Shown: one piece after another, positions 18,016 through 27,126 of the stretch
Layout: each line of letters starts with the position of its first letter
Numbering within the stretch: the first letter of the stretch is position 1
Assembly: GCA_947454705.1 (NCBI GenBank)
Contig: CANGKZ010000027.1
Coordinates: 1-64,000, forward strand
Direction: 5' to 3'
DNA: 64,000 nt
Source: Verrucomicrobiota bacterium
GTDB lineage: Bacteria; Verrucomicrobiota; Verrucomicrobiia; Limisphaerales; UBA9464
Made by a program: the position numbers and the translations under genes
Notes under the pieces: model-generated
What the model was told of the DNA's origin: nothing
Seen by the model: only the letters and a program-made list of their open reading frames with translations
Database searches by the model: none

Positions 18016-19146
18016 GTGTCGCTTCGCGTACTGGTTGTCCCCGACAAATTCAAAGGAACGTTGACCGCTCAGGAAGCGGCGGGTGCCATCGTGAATGGAT
18101 GGTGGTCCGCCCGTCCCCAGGACGAGATGGAAATGCTGCCCATGAGCGACGGCGGCGACGGGTTCGGCGAAATCGTGGCGACGATGATGGAAGCCGAGGT
18201 CCGCGAGGTGGACACCGTCGATGCCGCACACAAACCCATCAAGGCACGCTGGTGGTATCACGAAAAAACCTCCTGCGCGGTAATCGAGTCGGCCCTCGTG
18301 GTGGGCCTCGCGATGCTGCCCCCGGGGAAGCATCACCCGTTTGAACTCGACACGTTCGGTCTCGGCGCCGTGATTCGCGACGCCCTCGCGGCGGGTGCAC
18401 AGCAGATCATTATCGGCATCGGGGGCAGCGCCACCAATGACGGTGGATTCGGCGTGGCCCGCGGACTCGGTTGGAAATTCTTCGATGACCGCGATCAGGA
18501 AATCACCAGTTGGGTGAAGCTCGCCCGGCTTTCGCGCTGGGAACCGCCGGCCGATCCCCTGCCCGGCGTGGAATTCATCGTGGCGGTCGATGTGGACAAT
18601 CCCCTGCTCGGACTCAACGGCTGCACCCGCGTTTACGGTCCGCAGAAGGGCCTGCTGATGCAACAGGCGCCGGTGGCCGAATCCGCGCTGGAACGCCTCG
18701 CCGCCCGGGTGCAGGCGGAGACCGGTGTGGACGTCGCCGCAGAGCCCGGAACCGGCGCGGCCGGTGGCCTCGGATTTGGACTGCGTACCTTTATTGGGGC
18801 ATACCTCGAATCTGGTTTCGAACTCTTCGCCCAGGCGGCTCGGCTTGATGACCGAATCAAGGCCGTGGACCTCGTTCTCACCGGTGAAGGCGCGATCGAT
18901 CGTCAAAGCCTCATGGGCAAGGGCACCGGGCGTCTGGCACAGCGCTGCCGGGCGTTGGAGCGACGCTGCATTGCGCTGGCAGGAATGGTGGAAGGCGCAG
19001 CAAAATCCCAAACTGCAGACCGCCTGTTTTACGCCGCGCACGGCATCACGCCCACCATGACCAGTCCGGCCGAAGCCCGGAAAGATGCTGCTTTGTGGCT
19101 CCAACGACTGGCAAACCGGGTCGGAACCGATTACTTTGACACATGA
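18016..19146 (+). CDS. glxK: Glycerate 2-kinase, GarK/GlxK type
   Basis: This 376-residue cytoplasmic enzyme starts at GTG 18016, giving SLRVLVVPDKFKGTLTAQEAA, the characteristic family opening (PDSFKG/PDKFKG). Further motifs are PMSDGGDGF, GLGAVIRDALAAG, GIGGSATNDGG (the glycine-rich catalytic loop), GPQKG and LTGEGAIDRQS. The family phosphorylates D-glycerate to 2-phosphoglycerate in glycerate, glyoxylate and hexarate catabolism. Its usual partners (tartronate semialdehyde reductase and others) are not adjacent. Its stop overlaps the start of the next gene in an ATGA junction, coupling it to an exported trypsin-like protease, which is an odd combination. The symbol follows the family and does not assert pathway membership. 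Confidence 0.9.
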   Translation: MSLRVLVVPDKFKGTLTAQEAAGAIVNGWWSARPQDEMEMLPMSDGGDGFGEIVATMMEAEVREVDTVDAAHKPIKARWWYHEKTSCAVIESALVVGLAMLPPGKHHPFELDTFGLGAVIRDALAAGAQQIIIGIGGSATNDGGFGVARGLGWKFFDDRDQEITSWVKLARLSRWEPPADPLPGVEFIVAVDVDNPLLGLNGCTRVYGPQKGLLMQQAPVAESALERLAARVQAETGVDVAAEPGTGAAGGLGFGLRTFIGAYLESGFELFAQAARLDDRIKAVDLVLTGEGAIDRQSLMGKGTGRLAQRCRALERRCIALAGMVEGAAKSQTADRLFYAAHGITPTMTSPAEARKDAALWLQRLANRVGTDYFDT

Positions 19147-20282
19147 AGTTTGGTCTTTTCCCCGGTGTATCGGGGTTGGTGGCGAAACCTGCGCGCCGCG
19201 CCGCTGTATTTCTGACCGCCGCAGGTCTGTTGTTCACAATCAATTCCGCCCGGGGAATTGTGGTCGTCGGCTCGGGGGATCCGACCTACAACACGACCGC
19301 ACCCACCGGCAACCTTGCGAACAGTGGCTGGCAGTGGGAAGGCGGTTGGGGGGATGTCACCGCCACGGCAATCGGACCGCACCACATCGTCTCCGCCAGC
19401 CACGTGGGCGGCGGGGCGGGAGCCACCTTTGATTACCGAGGTAAACGTTACCTGGGAGTTGCGTCCTATCTCGCTCCGGAGGCGGATCTCCGCGTCACGA
19501 TGATCGCGGGAACACTTCCCGACTACGCTCCGCTCTACACCGACAAAAACGAAACCGGCAAAGGGCTTGTGCTCATCGGTGCCGGTGGGCCCCGAGGTAC
19601 CGCAGTCTCTCTTTCCGTCGGCGCCGGGAAGAAGCTGAAGGGATGGCTCTGGAACGGACGAGACGGTCAATTCCGCTGGGGAACCAACACCGTGGCTGCC
19701 GTTGTTGGAAACGGAGACCCGACACTCCGGGCTCCCCTGCCCGCCGACCAGATTGCGTGCACGTTTGATGCCTCCGCCGGAAATGATGAGGCCACTTTGA
19801 CGGTGGGAGATTCCGGTGGCGGGGCATTTCTATTCGACGGGGGCAAGTGGAAGCTGGCCGGAATCCTGCGCGCCGTGGAAAGCACCTTTCGCTTCTCGGC
19901 GACCGACTCGGACTTCTCCGCAGCCATCTTCGACAAGGGCGGTTTGTACGAGTACGACGGCAGCTCGTTCAAACTTGTCCCGGCGCTGGCGGTGAATCGT
20001 CCGACTGTATTTTACGCGGTTCGAATTTCGGGAAGCGCCAGTTGGATCTCCCAGGTCATGGCGGGAACGGCGACTCCGGAATACACCATGTTTGTGGAAT
20101 CCTCGGCTTCCCCCGAGGGACCGTTCACCGCCGACAGTTCGGTGGTCCTGGACACTCCCAACGCAAGGTTTGTGGCGCCCATTACCGATACCCTCCGCTA
20201 CTACCGCGTGGCCGACGGGCGCTTCAACATCACCGGGGTGAAAGTGAACGGCGACAAATTGTATCTGAGCCTGGAGCTGTGA
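19143..20282 (+). CDS. Exported trypsin-like (S1) serine protease
   Basis: ATG 19143 overlaps the glycerate kinase stop by four bases. The 379-residue protein has a basic N-terminus and a hydrophobic signal (AAVFLTAAGLLFTINSARG). The S1 catalytic triad is visible: His87 in IVSASHVGG, Asp115 in PEADLRV and Ser224 in VGDSGGGAFLF. The C-terminal 90 residues are a beta-sandwich with YTMFVESSASPEGPF and LRYYRVADG, the pattern of a common verrucomicrobial C-terminal module. It should act in the periplasm or outside the cell. There is no PDZ domain, so it is not a Deg/HtrA protein. Coupling to a cytoplasmic kinase gene suggests a transcriptional rather than functional link. Confidence 0.85.
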   Translation: MKFGLFPGVSGLVAKPARRAAVFLTAAGLLFTINSARGIVVVGSGDPTYNTTAPTGNLANSGWQWEGGWGDVTATAIGPHHIVSASHVGGGAGATFDYRGKRYLGVASYLAPEADLRVTMIAGTLPDYAPLYTDKNETGKGLVLIGAGGPRGTAVSLSVGAGKKLKGWLWNGRDGQFRWGTNTVAAVVGNGDPTLRAPLPADQIACTFDASAGNDEATLTVGDSGGGAFLFDGGKWKLAGILRAVESTFRFSATDSDFSAAIFDKGGLYEYDGSSFKLVPALAVNRPTVFYAVRISGSASWISQVMAGTATPEYTMFVESSASPEGPFTADSSVVLDTPNARFVAPITDTLRYYRVADGRFNITGVKVNGDKLYLSLEL

Positions 20283-20343
20283 AGCACTGCGGTTTCGACT
20301 GCCGCTTTCAGATCCAACGTGACGTCGTGCAAGTGACCGTGGT

Positions 20344-21444
20344 TTAGCGTCCCGGATTTGATCCAAACGACAACACCAGCTGCGCCGGGCCGGTTTCGTT
20401 GAGACCGCTGACTCCGACGCCGAGCAACCGGAGGGGACGCCGCACCAACTGGTGGTGTCCAAGCAGCCAGCACGCGATTCGATAAATCTCACGTGAATCC
20501 GAGAGTGGCTCCTCGACCGAGAGTTGCCTCGTGAGCGTGCTGAAATCGCCGTAGCGAACCTTCACCTGCACGGTGCGGGCGGAAAGACGCCGTCGAACAA
20601 GCTTCGTCGAGATGTCGTCGGCATGCTCCTTCAACACCGCGCGCAATGTGGGACGATCCGCCGTGTCACGCTCGAAGGTGGTTTCGCTGCTGATGCTCTT
20701 GACCTCATCGCCGAGCTCGAGCGGTCGATCGTCCTCCCCGCGCGCGTAGCGTTTCAGCACCGGTCCGAACGACCCCAGCAGGGCCCGCAAATCGCCCGGA
20801 TGATCCTGCAGATCCGCGATCGTTTGAATCCCCGCCTTGGACAACACCTCGGCCGTCACACTCCCCACACCGTGCAACACCCGGCACGCAAGCGGTCGCA
20901 GGAACTGAACGCGTTCCCGGTCGGAAATGAGCATCAAGCCATCGGGCTTTTTATAATCGCTGGCCAGCTTGGCCATGAGCTTGTTGGACGCAATCCCCAC
21001 GCTCGCCGTGAGTCCGCGCTCCTGCCGGATCTCGCGCTTGAGCCGTTCGGCCAGCGGACGCGCCGCTTCAAGTCGGGCATCCGGCTCGGTGATGGCCGGA
21101 TCGATCAGATGGGTGGCCTCGAGATACGCCTCATCCACCGACACCTGCTCCACCCGGACCCCGGTGGAACGCACCAAATCAAAAATGAAACGCGACTCCG
21201 TCCGGTAGAGTTCCATGCGCGGAGGGAGAAATACTCCCGTCGGGCAGAGTCGGGCTGCGGTCCGGCTGGGCATGGCGGACCGGACACCGAATTTACGTGC
21301 CTCGTAGCTGGCGGCACACACCACGCCGCGGCGCTCGGGCGGTGCGCCGACGATCACCGGCTTGCCCCGCAACTCCGGCGCGTCGCGCTGCTCGACCGAC
21401 GCGTAGAACGCATCCATGTCGAGGTGCAGCATCACGCGGGGCAC
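20344..21444 (-). CDS. dinB: DNA polymerase IV (Y-family translesion polymerase)
   Basis: From GTG 21444 the protein has 366 residues and starts VPRVMLHLDMDAFYASVEQ, the DinB opening with the first metal-binding Asp. YEARKFGVRSAMPS (fingers), VEQVSVDEAYLEAT with the catalytic SxDE, SVGIASNKLMAKLASDYKKP and the helix-hairpin-helix GVGSVTAEVLSKAGI follow in order. The little finger ends with LLGVGVSGL; no C-terminal beta-clamp peptide of the QLxLF type is obvious apart from AQLVLSFG, which fits that motif loosely. It copies damaged DNA without proofreading. ATG 21432 is a possible shorter start. Single gene; no LexA box could be identified with confidence. Confidence 0.95.
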   Translation of the reverse strand: MPRVMLHLDMDAFYASVEQRDAPELRGKPVIVGAPPERRGVVCAASYEARKFGVRSAMPSRTAARLCPTGVFLPPRMELYRTESRFIFDLVRSTGVRVEQVSVDEAYLEATHLIDPAITEPDARLEAARPLAERLKREIRQERGLTASVGIASNKLMAKLASDYKKPDGLMLISDRERVQFLRPLACRVLHGVGSVTAEVLSKAGIQTIADLQDHPGDLRALLGSFGPVLKRYARGEDDRPLELGDEVKSISSETTFERDTADRPTLRAVLKEHADDISTKLVRRRLSARTVQVKVRYGDFSTLTRQLSVEEPLSDSREIYRIACWLLGHHQLVRRPLRLLGVGVSGLNETGPAQLVLSFGSNPGR

Positions 21445-21588
21445 CAGATCCAGACTCACGGCCAAAAGGTTGAACGGATTCGAATGCGCCGTCGATCCCC
21501 TGGGGAGTGCGCTGGATGGGGGGTTAATCAACATGTGAGCAGCGCGATGGGGCGCGCCTTGATTTATTTCAGGTGGGAAGCGGCCGAA

Positions 21589-21730
21589 AATAGCCCCGGC
21601 CTTGAGGCCGGGGATCGGGCCTAAAAACAGATCGAGTCCCGGCGGGACGACAGAAGGACTCCTCTGTCTTCCCTCCGGGACTCGACGTAACCCATCTCAT
21701 CTAAACCCAGGCCTGAAGGCCTGGGCTATT
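21589..21730. repeat. REP/BIME-like nested inverted repeat
   Basis: Outer arms aatagccccggccttgaggc (from 21589) and gcctgaaggcctgggctatt (to 21730) are inverted copies. Inside, cgagtcccggcggg and ccctccgggactcg form a second pair of arms. The nested palindrome layout and location between genes match REP-type elements, which in this phylum are probably moved by REP-associated tyrosine transposases; none is in the window. Confidence 0.75.
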
Positions 21731-21777
21731 CTCATTCCCAGTAAGCAAAGGGTGGGTGGGACGCAAACGCCCCCTCT

Positions 21778-21996
21778 TCAACCCTTCAACCTGAAAACGG
21801 CAGTTCAAGAAGAGTTCAACCACAGATGGACACGGATAAACACAGATGGAAACGCGCGAAACGGACGGATTCATGGATCACCCAGAAGGTGAAACCGTTT
21901 GAGACATCTTGATTCACGCATCTCCCTCTCTATCTGTGTGAATCTGTGTCCATCTGTGGTTTCAACTGCCGTTTCTAGGTTCAACCCTTCAACCGC
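21778..21996. repeat. Long inverted repeat with cacagatgg-type arms
   Basis: The left arm (about 21790-21850: gaaaacggcagttc, ccacagatggacac, aaacacagatgg) and the right arm (about 21928-21978: ctatctgtgtg, gtgtccatctgtgg, aactgccgtttct) are inverted copies around a loop of roughly 80 bases. Both flanks carry ttcaacccttcaacc, also found at the ends of the MITE-like elements here, so the structures seem to be built from shared modules. No coding potential. Confidence 0.75.
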
Positions 21997-22004
21997 CGCC
22001 CCCA

Positions 22005-23201
22005 TCACTTCGCCGCAGGCAGATTCACCTGCCCCGGGCGGCTCAGATAGTAGAGCAAATCCCGCATCTCGCCGTCCTTCAGCTGCGCGATCAATCCCTC
22101 GGGCATCAACGACTGGTCGCTGGTGCTCTGCGATTTGATCTCACCTCGGGGAACCGTAAGTAATTCGTTCGCGGTCTGAATCACCACCGCAGTCGCGTTC
22201 TGTTCCTTCACGATTCCCGTGATGGTGCGGTCATCCTTGGTCTCGATCGTCGTGGCCCGGTATTCATTGGGCACCACCGCATTCGGATAGAGAATGTTCT
22301 GCAGCAGATAATCGAGGTCCGACCGGTTGGCCCCGGTGATGTCCGGTCCAACGTGACCGCCGGAATCAAACAGCGTGTGGCACTGCGCACAGATCTTGTT
22401 GAATACCACGCGGCCGCGGGGTCCATCGCCCGGGGTCGAACCACCGGCCCAGTACACGCGCTTCACCCGCTCGACCTCGGCCTGCATGTCGGGGCTGGTT
22501 TCTTTCATCACGCCCCAGAGCTCGGTCAATTGCTTGCGCAGGGCTTCGTCCTTGTGGTTGCGGAGTTGGCGGACGAGATCGGCCGTCAGATCGGTCCGCG
22601 GAATCGCGCCCGAGGCGACGGCGGCGAGCAGTTGACGCGCATTGCCGGCGCGCCCCGCGAGGGTGTTCAGCGCATCGCGCTTGGTGGACGCCGTGAGCGC
22701 GCTGTATCGCGCCAGCAGCGTCGAGGCCGCCGCCGGATCATCGTAGGAAGCCAAACCACGGATCGCGCCCTCGGCCACCCGGGGTTCCGGATCCGACACG
22801 AGCTTCAGCAGCGTCGGCGCCAGCTGCGCATCACGAACCGCGAGCAACGCGTCGAGTGCAGCCCGACGCGCACCGGCCTCGGACTTGGTGTCGGCCGCGA
22901 TCCGACGCAACTCGGCCAGCGCGCGCTGACTGCCAAAGGTGAGCGACAGCGCCTGCGTCAGCGTGCGGATCTCGCCGTTTGCACTCGTGGACAACCGTTC
23001 CTCCACCTTCTCCCATCCCGCCGGCATCGGAGCCGTGCGGCGTCCGCGGAGCGCGGCGGACAGACCGCGGAGGATGTCGGTCTGAAGCTGCGGGTCATTG
23101 GTCTCGGCCAGAATCTCAGCGAGACGCGGGAGGGAATCCACCGCGCGGGCCGGGGCGAGAAGCGCCAGGCAGGTGGTGCCCAGAAGGAGCAATCGTTTCA
23201 T
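22005..23201 (-). CDS. HEAT-repeat protein with PVC-type haem-binding domain (c-type cytochrome)
   Basis: The 398-residue protein starts at ATG 23201 with a signal peptide (MKRLLLLGTTCLALLAPARA). Residues about 25-230 are HEAT-like helical repeats (RRAALDALLAV, RVAEGAIRGLASY). Residues about 255-395 form the haem-binding domain of the Pirellula/Verrucomicrobium type: GRVVFNKICAQCHTLF with Cys271, Cys274 and His275, then GPDITGANRSDLDYLLQNIL, TIETKDDRTITGIV and LMPEGL. This domain usually sits at the C-terminus of large membrane-bound dehydrogenases. Here it is a separate gene 56 bases downstream of such a dehydrogenase, so the two probably form one electron-transferring complex in the periplasm. 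Confidence 0.9.
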   Translation of the reverse strand: MKRLLLLGTTCLALLAPARAVDSLPRLAEILAETNDPQLQTDILRGLSAALRGRRTAPMPAGWEKVEERLSTSANGEIRTLTQALSLTFGSQRALAELRRIAADTKSEAGARRAALDALLAVRDAQLAPTLLKLVSDPEPRVAEGAIRGLASYDDPAAASTLLARYSALTASTKRDALNTLAGRAGNARQLLAAVASGAIPRTDLTADLVRQLRNHKDEALRKQLTELWGVMKETSPDMQAEVERVKRVYWAGGSTPGDGPRGRVVFNKICAQCHTLFDSGGHVGPDITGANRSDLDYLLQNILYPNAVVPNEYRATTIETKDDRTITGIVKEQNATAVVIQTANELLTVPRGEIKSQSTSDQSLMPEGLIAQLKDGEMRDLLYYLSRPGQVNLPAAK

Positions 23202-23257
23202 GGGAAATGGAAAAGGGGCGACGAAGACGACGGGTTGGAACGGGGCTTGGATTCGGT

Positions 23258-25903
23258 TCACTGCGCAGAGGTCAGGCTCGCGGTGGCCACACGGCGGGTG
23301 ATGAATTCACGCAGCTTGGGAATCTTGCAGGAACGCAGGAGATCCAGCGCACGGTTGGAATCGGTCGCGACCGCTCCTTCCGCGGCGTACCAATAAAGGA
23401 GCGGCAGATTGTGATCCTTCGCGTCCTCGGCATGACCGGCGAGGGCTTCGAGGATTCCCCATCGACGCTCGACCGGCAGTCGCTGCGCGGCACTGGCCAC
23501 AAAACGGCGGACCACCGGAGAAGGATCCACGCGGGCCAGTTCCACCAGCGCGTTCGCCGAACCGTCGGCCAGCTCGGCGAGTTGCTCGTGGGTGAAGATC
23601 AGGTCGGAGCGCTCGAAGTACAGCTGCACCGTCCAGGCGCGAACCCAGGGATCCTGATCCTGCGCCCAGCGGGTGGCGTTCTCCACCCCGAGGCCGCCCG
23701 TGACGTGAAGCGCCCACAGTCCGCGCAACCGGGCGGCGGTGCCCGCGTTCGAATCCACCAAGGCGCGCAGTGCAGCCCGCGCTTCCATGGTTTCACCCGC
23801 CTCGTGGAAGCGGACGATTTCATCCAATCCGGTCGGCTTCTGACCTCCGCTGGCAGTTTCGACGACCTTGGCAATCCGCTCCTGCAGCAGGCGACGCGCG
23901 TGGCGGCTCATCCACTCGTTCTTCGATCCCACCAGCGCGGCGAGTTCGGCATCGGACTTGGCGGCCAGGTTTGGACGGGTCGCAGGTTGATTGTTGTAAA
24001 CGATCTTGTAGATGCGGCCGTTGCTGCGGTCGTGGCCGTCTTCACGCGTGTGATGGCACTGGTTCTTGTCGTACCAGTCGATCACGTACATGGAGCCATC
24101 GGCGTCGTAACGCTGATTCAGGGTCTGGCTCCAGGTGTCGTTGAAGTTCAGGAAGTCCGCACCGTGGTGTCCCACGTAACCGGAACCCGAGGCCTCGGGG
24201 ACGTCCATGTTGATGCGCTGGCCGTGGATGTTTCCCAGGAAGAGCTTGCCGCGGTATTCCGCCGGCCAGCTCGTGCCGAGGTACACCATCATGCCCGCGT
24301 GGGCGTGGCCGCCACCGACCGCGTCCGAGCGTCCATTGGCCGCATGCGGACCCTGGTTGCCAGCGTAGTGCAGGTGATCCGCGATGGTGGTGATGTCCTC
24401 GTACACGTACGGGAACACCGGCTTGCGTCCGCGCGTGTCGCGGTGCTTCTCGTTGCGCTGAATCTCCCCTGCCCCCACCGCGAAATGGTCGCCGCCCTGG
24501 CGGAAGTAACGTCCGCCCTGGATCATGTGATACAGGTGCGGAATCACGCAGGCTTCGATCCAGCACTGGCCGTTTTCATCAAAGTCCACACCCCACGGAT
24601 TGCTAGTGCCTTCGGCGAACACTTCGAATTGATGCCGCGTGGGATGAAAGCGCCACACGCCGGCGTCCATCCATTGGCGCTCCGATTCCTTTGCGCCGGG
24701 TTTGCCGACATTCGAAGGACAGAACACGCCGTGACATCCGTAGAGCCAGCCGTCCGGCCCCCAGGTGAAGGTGTTCAGCGTTTCGTGGGTATCGGCGGTG
24801 TAGTTCCATCCATCGAGCAACACCTGCGGGGATCCTGCGGGCTTCGGAGCATCACCGTCGGCAATGGGAATGAACATCAGGTACGGAGCCGCACCCACCC
24901 ACAGACCGCCGAATCCGTATTCAATTCCGGAGACGAGGTTCAACCCCTCCATGAACACGGTGCGCTTATCGAACTTCCCGTCGCCGTCGGTGTCTTCGAA
25001 CACGAGGATCCGATCCTTGCCGCCCAGGATGTCCTTGAGTCGCTCCTCCTCGGTGCCGCCCTTGGGAGGATTCCCCACGCGTCGCGGATAGGTGAAGCCC
25101 TCCACCACCCAGAGTCGTCCGCGGTCATCGTCGCAGAACGCGATGGGTTGCTTGATGTCCGGCTCGCCCGCGAAGAGCTTAATACTGAATCCGGGAGGCA
25201 GCGTGGCGGCCTTCACCGCGGCTTCGGCCGTCAATCCAGCAAAGAGAACACTGTCCGCCGGGGGCGGTTCGTTTTTCTTCGCTTCGGCAAGGGTGAATTC
25301 GTTCTCCAGCACCGGCCGCGCGGCATGCAGCTGGAAGTCATCGAAGTTCAAATGGCCCCAATGCCCTGAGCGATCGTCCACCAGGCGGATCTGAATTTCC
25401 TTCCCCACGCGCTCCTTCAAATCCACCACCATCGGCCGCAACGTTTCGGATTCAAGCCCGCTACTCTTGTAGAACACGGTGCCGCTCGCGGCGTCGACGA
25501 GTTCGATCCGGGTCTCGGGCCAGCGTCCGGCGGCGAATCGGAAACTGCCCCAGGGTTGGGTCACCTTGAACGGCGCCGAGGTCAGCGTGCCCTTCGCGTC
25601 GTCGCCCGAGATCTCATATCCGCCGATCCAGAATTCGCCGGTATGGGCGGAGGTCATGTCGGAGCGACGCGCCTTCACGCGATCGCCCTTCACCGGCTGC
25701 CCGTTGAATGCTGTGCCAGTCGCGGTCCAATCCGTCAGGTCGCCTGTTTCAAAATTGAGGTTCAGCACGTGGCCGTCGCGGCCTGCGGGACGAATGCCCG
25801 CGGCGTCGGCGCAAACCGGCGAGACGGCAGTGGCCCAGAGCGCGCCGAGCGAGGCGGCCCAGACGGCGGGAGCGGAAACAAATCGAGGAGACCGGAGGTG
25901 CAT
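23258..25903 (-). CDS. PVC-type membrane-bound dehydrogenase (propeller plus HEAT repeats)
   Basis: The 881-residue exported protein starts at ATG 25903; a TTG at 25921 is less likely. After a signal region (to about ADA) lies a beta-sandwich domain (FWIGGYEISGDDAKGTL to GHWGHLNFDDFQLHA). Then comes the putative dehydrogenase domain with LPPGFSIKLFAGEPDIKQPI, RGRLWVVEGFTYP, DRILVFEDTDGDGKFDKRT, GPDGWLYGCHGVF and SNPWGVDFDENG, which belongs to the verrucomicrobial/planctomycete family TIGR02604 and likely forms a PQQ-type propeller. The last 250 residues are HEAT-like. The haem-binding C-terminal domain that normally completes this architecture is missing and is encoded by the next gene. Substrate unknown, probably a sugar or alcohol. 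Confidence 0.9.
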   Translation of the reverse strand: MHLRSPRFVSAPAVWAASLGALWATAVSPVCADAAGIRPAGRDGHVLNLNFETGDLTDWTATGTAFNGQPVKGDRVKARRSDMTSAHTGEFWIGGYEISGDDAKGTLTSAPFKVTQPWGSFRFAAGRWPETRIELVDAASGTVFYKSSGLESETLRPMVVDLKERVGKEIQIRLVDDRSGHWGHLNFDDFQLHAARPVLENEFTLAEAKKNEPPPADSVLFAGLTAEAAVKAATLPPGFSIKLFAGEPDIKQPIAFCDDDRGRLWVVEGFTYPRRVGNPPKGGTEEERLKDILGGKDRILVFEDTDGDGKFDKRTVFMEGLNLVSGIEYGFGGLWVGAAPYLMFIPIADGDAPKPAGSPQVLLDGWNYTADTHETLNTFTWGPDGWLYGCHGVFCPSNVGKPGAKESERQWMDAGVWRFHPTRHQFEVFAEGTSNPWGVDFDENGQCWIEACVIPHLYHMIQGGRYFRQGGDHFAVGAGEIQRNEKHRDTRGRKPVFPYVYEDITTIADHLHYAGNQGPHAANGRSDAVGGGHAHAGMMVYLGTSWPAEYRGKLFLGNIHGQRINMDVPEASGSGYVGHHGADFLNFNDTWSQTLNQRYDADGSMYVIDWYDKNQCHHTREDGHDRSNGRIYKIVYNNQPATRPNLAAKSDAELAALVGSKNEWMSRHARRLLQERIAKVVETASGGQKPTGLDEIVRFHEAGETMEARAALRALVDSNAGTAARLRGLWALHVTGGLGVENATRWAQDQDPWVRAWTVQLYFERSDLIFTHEQLAELADGSANALVELARVDPSPVVRRFVASAAQRLPVERRWGILEALAGHAEDAKDHNLPLLYWYAAEGAVATDSNRALDLLRSCKIPKLREFITRRVATASLTSAQ

Positions 25904-26044
25904 AGGCAACAGGTGAATCAAATCAACACGGCGCGTGCGGTGGCAGATTGAAGCCCTGAGCGCAGGACGGATTCAAACGGAATTGCCCGAATTCATGGAT
26001 TCCGGTTGCCCGAACCCTGCCAACCCGGTTGCTTCAGCCGGTTC

Positions 26045-27115
26045 ATGCACCGGATTCCAATGACCTGCCACAACCCATCCAGCCCGCCTGGCTTCGTCTG
26101 GGCCGTGATTTTGCTGGCGCTGTTAGCGGCCGGCTGCAGCCCCGGATTGATCATCGCCCGACAACTCCGCGTCGCCCCCAACCAGCAGCCCGAATGGCTC
26201 ACCAAACCCGGACGCTGGATGCCCGAGGCCAAGGTGACACTCACTTACGAGGTTCCCGATCCCGGACGCTGGATCACCCATCAGTGGGCATCGGTCGGAA
26301 CCCCGCCAGTGGCGCTGCGGCTCGGGATCATCGAACCCGGACACTACGGATTCGAACCTTCGGGTCGCTGGGAAACCAACAAGTCCCGCTCCGTGTTCCG
26401 ATTCGAAATGCGGGTGAGCCCCGATGCCGGAAAAGCCCGCTCCACAAACGCTCCACGCGGCACCCTGTTCCTGCTCCACGGGTACGGATTGCAGCACGAT
26501 GTTTTGGTCCCCTGGGGCATCGCCCTCGCCGAAGCGGGATGGCGCTGCGTGCTCGTCGATCTCCGCGGCCACGGCGATTCCGGCGGAAAGACCATCAGCT
26601 TCGGCATCCAGGAGACCGACGAAATGATCGCGCTCGTATCAGAATTGGAACGCCGGAATACCATCGCGGGTCCGGTGGGTGTGCTTGGCGATTCCTACGG
26701 CGCAGCGATCGGCATTCGCTGGGCGCTGCGCGATCCGCGAATTGGAACCGTGGTGGCGATGGCTCCGTATGACAAACTGGGCGATGCCATGGAGGGATTG
26801 CGCGCCAGCTATTCCCGCTGGGTGCCCGCGGCGTGGGTGCGGCAGGCCGCACGGGAATTGCCGCGACAACTCGGGGTGCCGTCCGATGCCCTCGACACCA
26901 CATCGGCCCCGGCATTGAGGCCGGTGCCGACTTTCCTCATCGCGGGCGATGCAGACCCGGTGACGTCGATCGATGCGGTCCGCCGCGTGGCCGCCCGCCT
27001 GGGCCCGGACACGCGGGTGCAGGTGTTACCAAAATCGGGACACGAGGAGATCCCGTACGAATTCGACGCCCTGCTGAGCCCGGTGCGGGAGTGGTTCGCG
27101 GAGCACCTAAGGTGA
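26045..27115 (+). CDS. Lipoprotein alpha/beta hydrolase
   Basis: From ATG 26045 the protein has 356 residues (ATG 26060 is an alternative five codons later). A lipoprotein signal is seen: VWAVILLALLAAGC followed by SPG, so the protein should be anchored to a membrane. An N-terminal segment of about 100 residues precedes an alpha/beta hydrolase core: GTLFLLHGYG (oxyanion), LVDLRGHGDSGG, then GVLGDSYGAA, a G-D-S-Y-G nucleophile elbow, the acid in LIAGDADPVT and the His in LPKSGHEEIP. The intact triad predicts an esterase, lipase or peptidase; the substrate is unknown. It stands alone on the plus strand between minus-strand genes; a MITE-like element begins 12 bases after its stop. Confidence 0.85.
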   Translation: MHRIPMTCHNPSSPPGFVWAVILLALLAAGCSPGLIIARQLRVAPNQQPEWLTKPGRWMPEAKVTLTYEVPDPGRWITHQWASVGTPPVALRLGIIEPGHYGFEPSGRWETNKSRSVFRFEMRVSPDAGKARSTNAPRGTLFLLHGYGLQHDVLVPWGIALAEAGWRCVLVDLRGHGDSGGKTISFGIQETDEMIALVSELERRNTIAGPVGVLGDSYGAAIGIRWALRDPRIGTVVAMAPYDKLGDAMEGLRASYSRWVPAAWVRQAARELPRQLGVPSDALDTTSAPALRPVPTFLIAGDADPVTSIDAVRRVAARLGPDTRVQVLPKSGHEEIPYEFDALLSPVREWFAEHLR

Positions 27116-27126
27116 GGCCGGGGGCC

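Noticed and set aside
22979-25369. Open frame of 796 codons on the plus strand
   Set aside because: It is antisense to the PVC dehydrogenase and cytochrome genes, which have clear domains and signal peptides; the plus-strand translation is His/Arg/Val-rich without domain features, as expected from high-GC codon bias.
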